Of a stretch of 64,000 nt of DNA, positions 63,818 through 64,000 are shown piece by piece. The number at the start of each line of letters is the position of its first letter. Position 1 is the first letter of the stretch. The notes beneath the pieces were generated by a model, which saw only the letters and a program-made list of their open reading frames with translations, was not told where the DNA came from and made no database searches. The DNA is from Amblyomma americanum (taxonomy: Eukaryota > Arthropoda > Arachnida > Ixodida > Ixodidae): the NCBI RefSeq assembly GCF_052857255.1, contig NC_135498.1, positions 87,368,639-87,432,638 of the forward strand, read 5' to 3'. Position numbers and translations under genes: made by a program.

Positions 63818-64000
63818 ATGTACGACCGACTCGCCCAACAACATCCACTCCTGTAGAAGACCAAAGCGTGCCTGCTGTATCCGGCGCGAGTCAGAAGAAT
63901 TACCAAGAAAGCCAGCAAAAGCTAGAGGAGCAGCATGCCACTTATTTCCGCCGCCTCTCCTCAATCAAATCTGCTCTTTCTGTTCTGCTATTCTAAGGCA
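63818..64000 (+). other. Possible 5' head of a second tandem Penelope unit
   Basis: Directly after the inverted segment the plus strand reads DVRPTRPTTSTPVEDQSVPA, then QESQQKLEEQHATYFRRLSS, a charged helical stretch that could be a Penelope N-terminal region. Penelope elements often occur as partial tandems, so the next unit may begin here. It runs to the window edge and cannot be confirmed. Confidence 0.4.

Overview
This window is eukaryotic and almost certainly from a hard tick (Ixodida). No microbial gene organisation is present. It holds several non-LTR retrotransposon lineages (I-group elements with an RNase H domain, CR1/L2-like, RTE-like), Penelope-like elements with a GIY-YIG domain, a Ty3/gypsy-type LTR element, a mariner, hAT-like foldbacks and many copies of two tRNA-derived SINE families that I associate from memory with ticks (Ruka-type). 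Between them lie isolated exons of fibrinogen-related proteins (ixoderin/tachylectin-5 type lectins), a family expanded in ticks. Most of the window is therefore a graveyard of mobile elements inside introns or intergenic DNA.

Layout. 1-15 kb: plus-strand fibrinogen-domain exons at 2964-3105, 8988-9321 (tandemly duplicated, frameshifted) and 14174-14445 (terminal exon with an in-frame TAG), separated by a truncated Penelope element, SINEs and two MITE-like foldbacks. 15-26 kb: sparse DNA, then nested LINE remnants, a perfect 47-bp-arm hairpin, convergent SINEs, an RNase H LINE split by a SINE, an eight-copy 170-bp satellite and a candidate signal-peptide exon. 26-34 kb: an RTE-like 3' end, a minus-strand Penelope and an LTR retrotransposon (28409-33069) that carries gag, protease and integrase and then the lead-in of a reverse transcriptase. 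An intact fibrinogen-type exon lies on the minus strand at 34040-34182. 35-43.5 kb: SINEs, an (AT)n run, and CR1/L2-like LINEs on both strands. 43.9-47.3 kb: the best preserved element, a Penelope with one long open frame, a large inverted partial copy at its 5' side and an 11-bp target duplication. 48-59 kb: SINE cluster; an old minus-strand I-type LINE split by a nearly full-length plus-strand I-type LINE; a mariner whose catalytic core carries a 110-bp triplication; another I-type remnant. 59-64 kb: sparse DNA, then a decayed Penelope with inverted terminal segments, followed by what looks like the head of a second tandem unit.

How the parts relate. No complete host gene can be assembled here. 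The fibrinogen exons are the only confident host-derived coding pieces. The plus-strand set keeps gene order and compatible splice phases but carries disabling lesions. Everything else recognisable is selfish DNA, often nested, so relative insertion order can be read at several places. All calls come from reading translated frames and motifs by eye; no database search was run.
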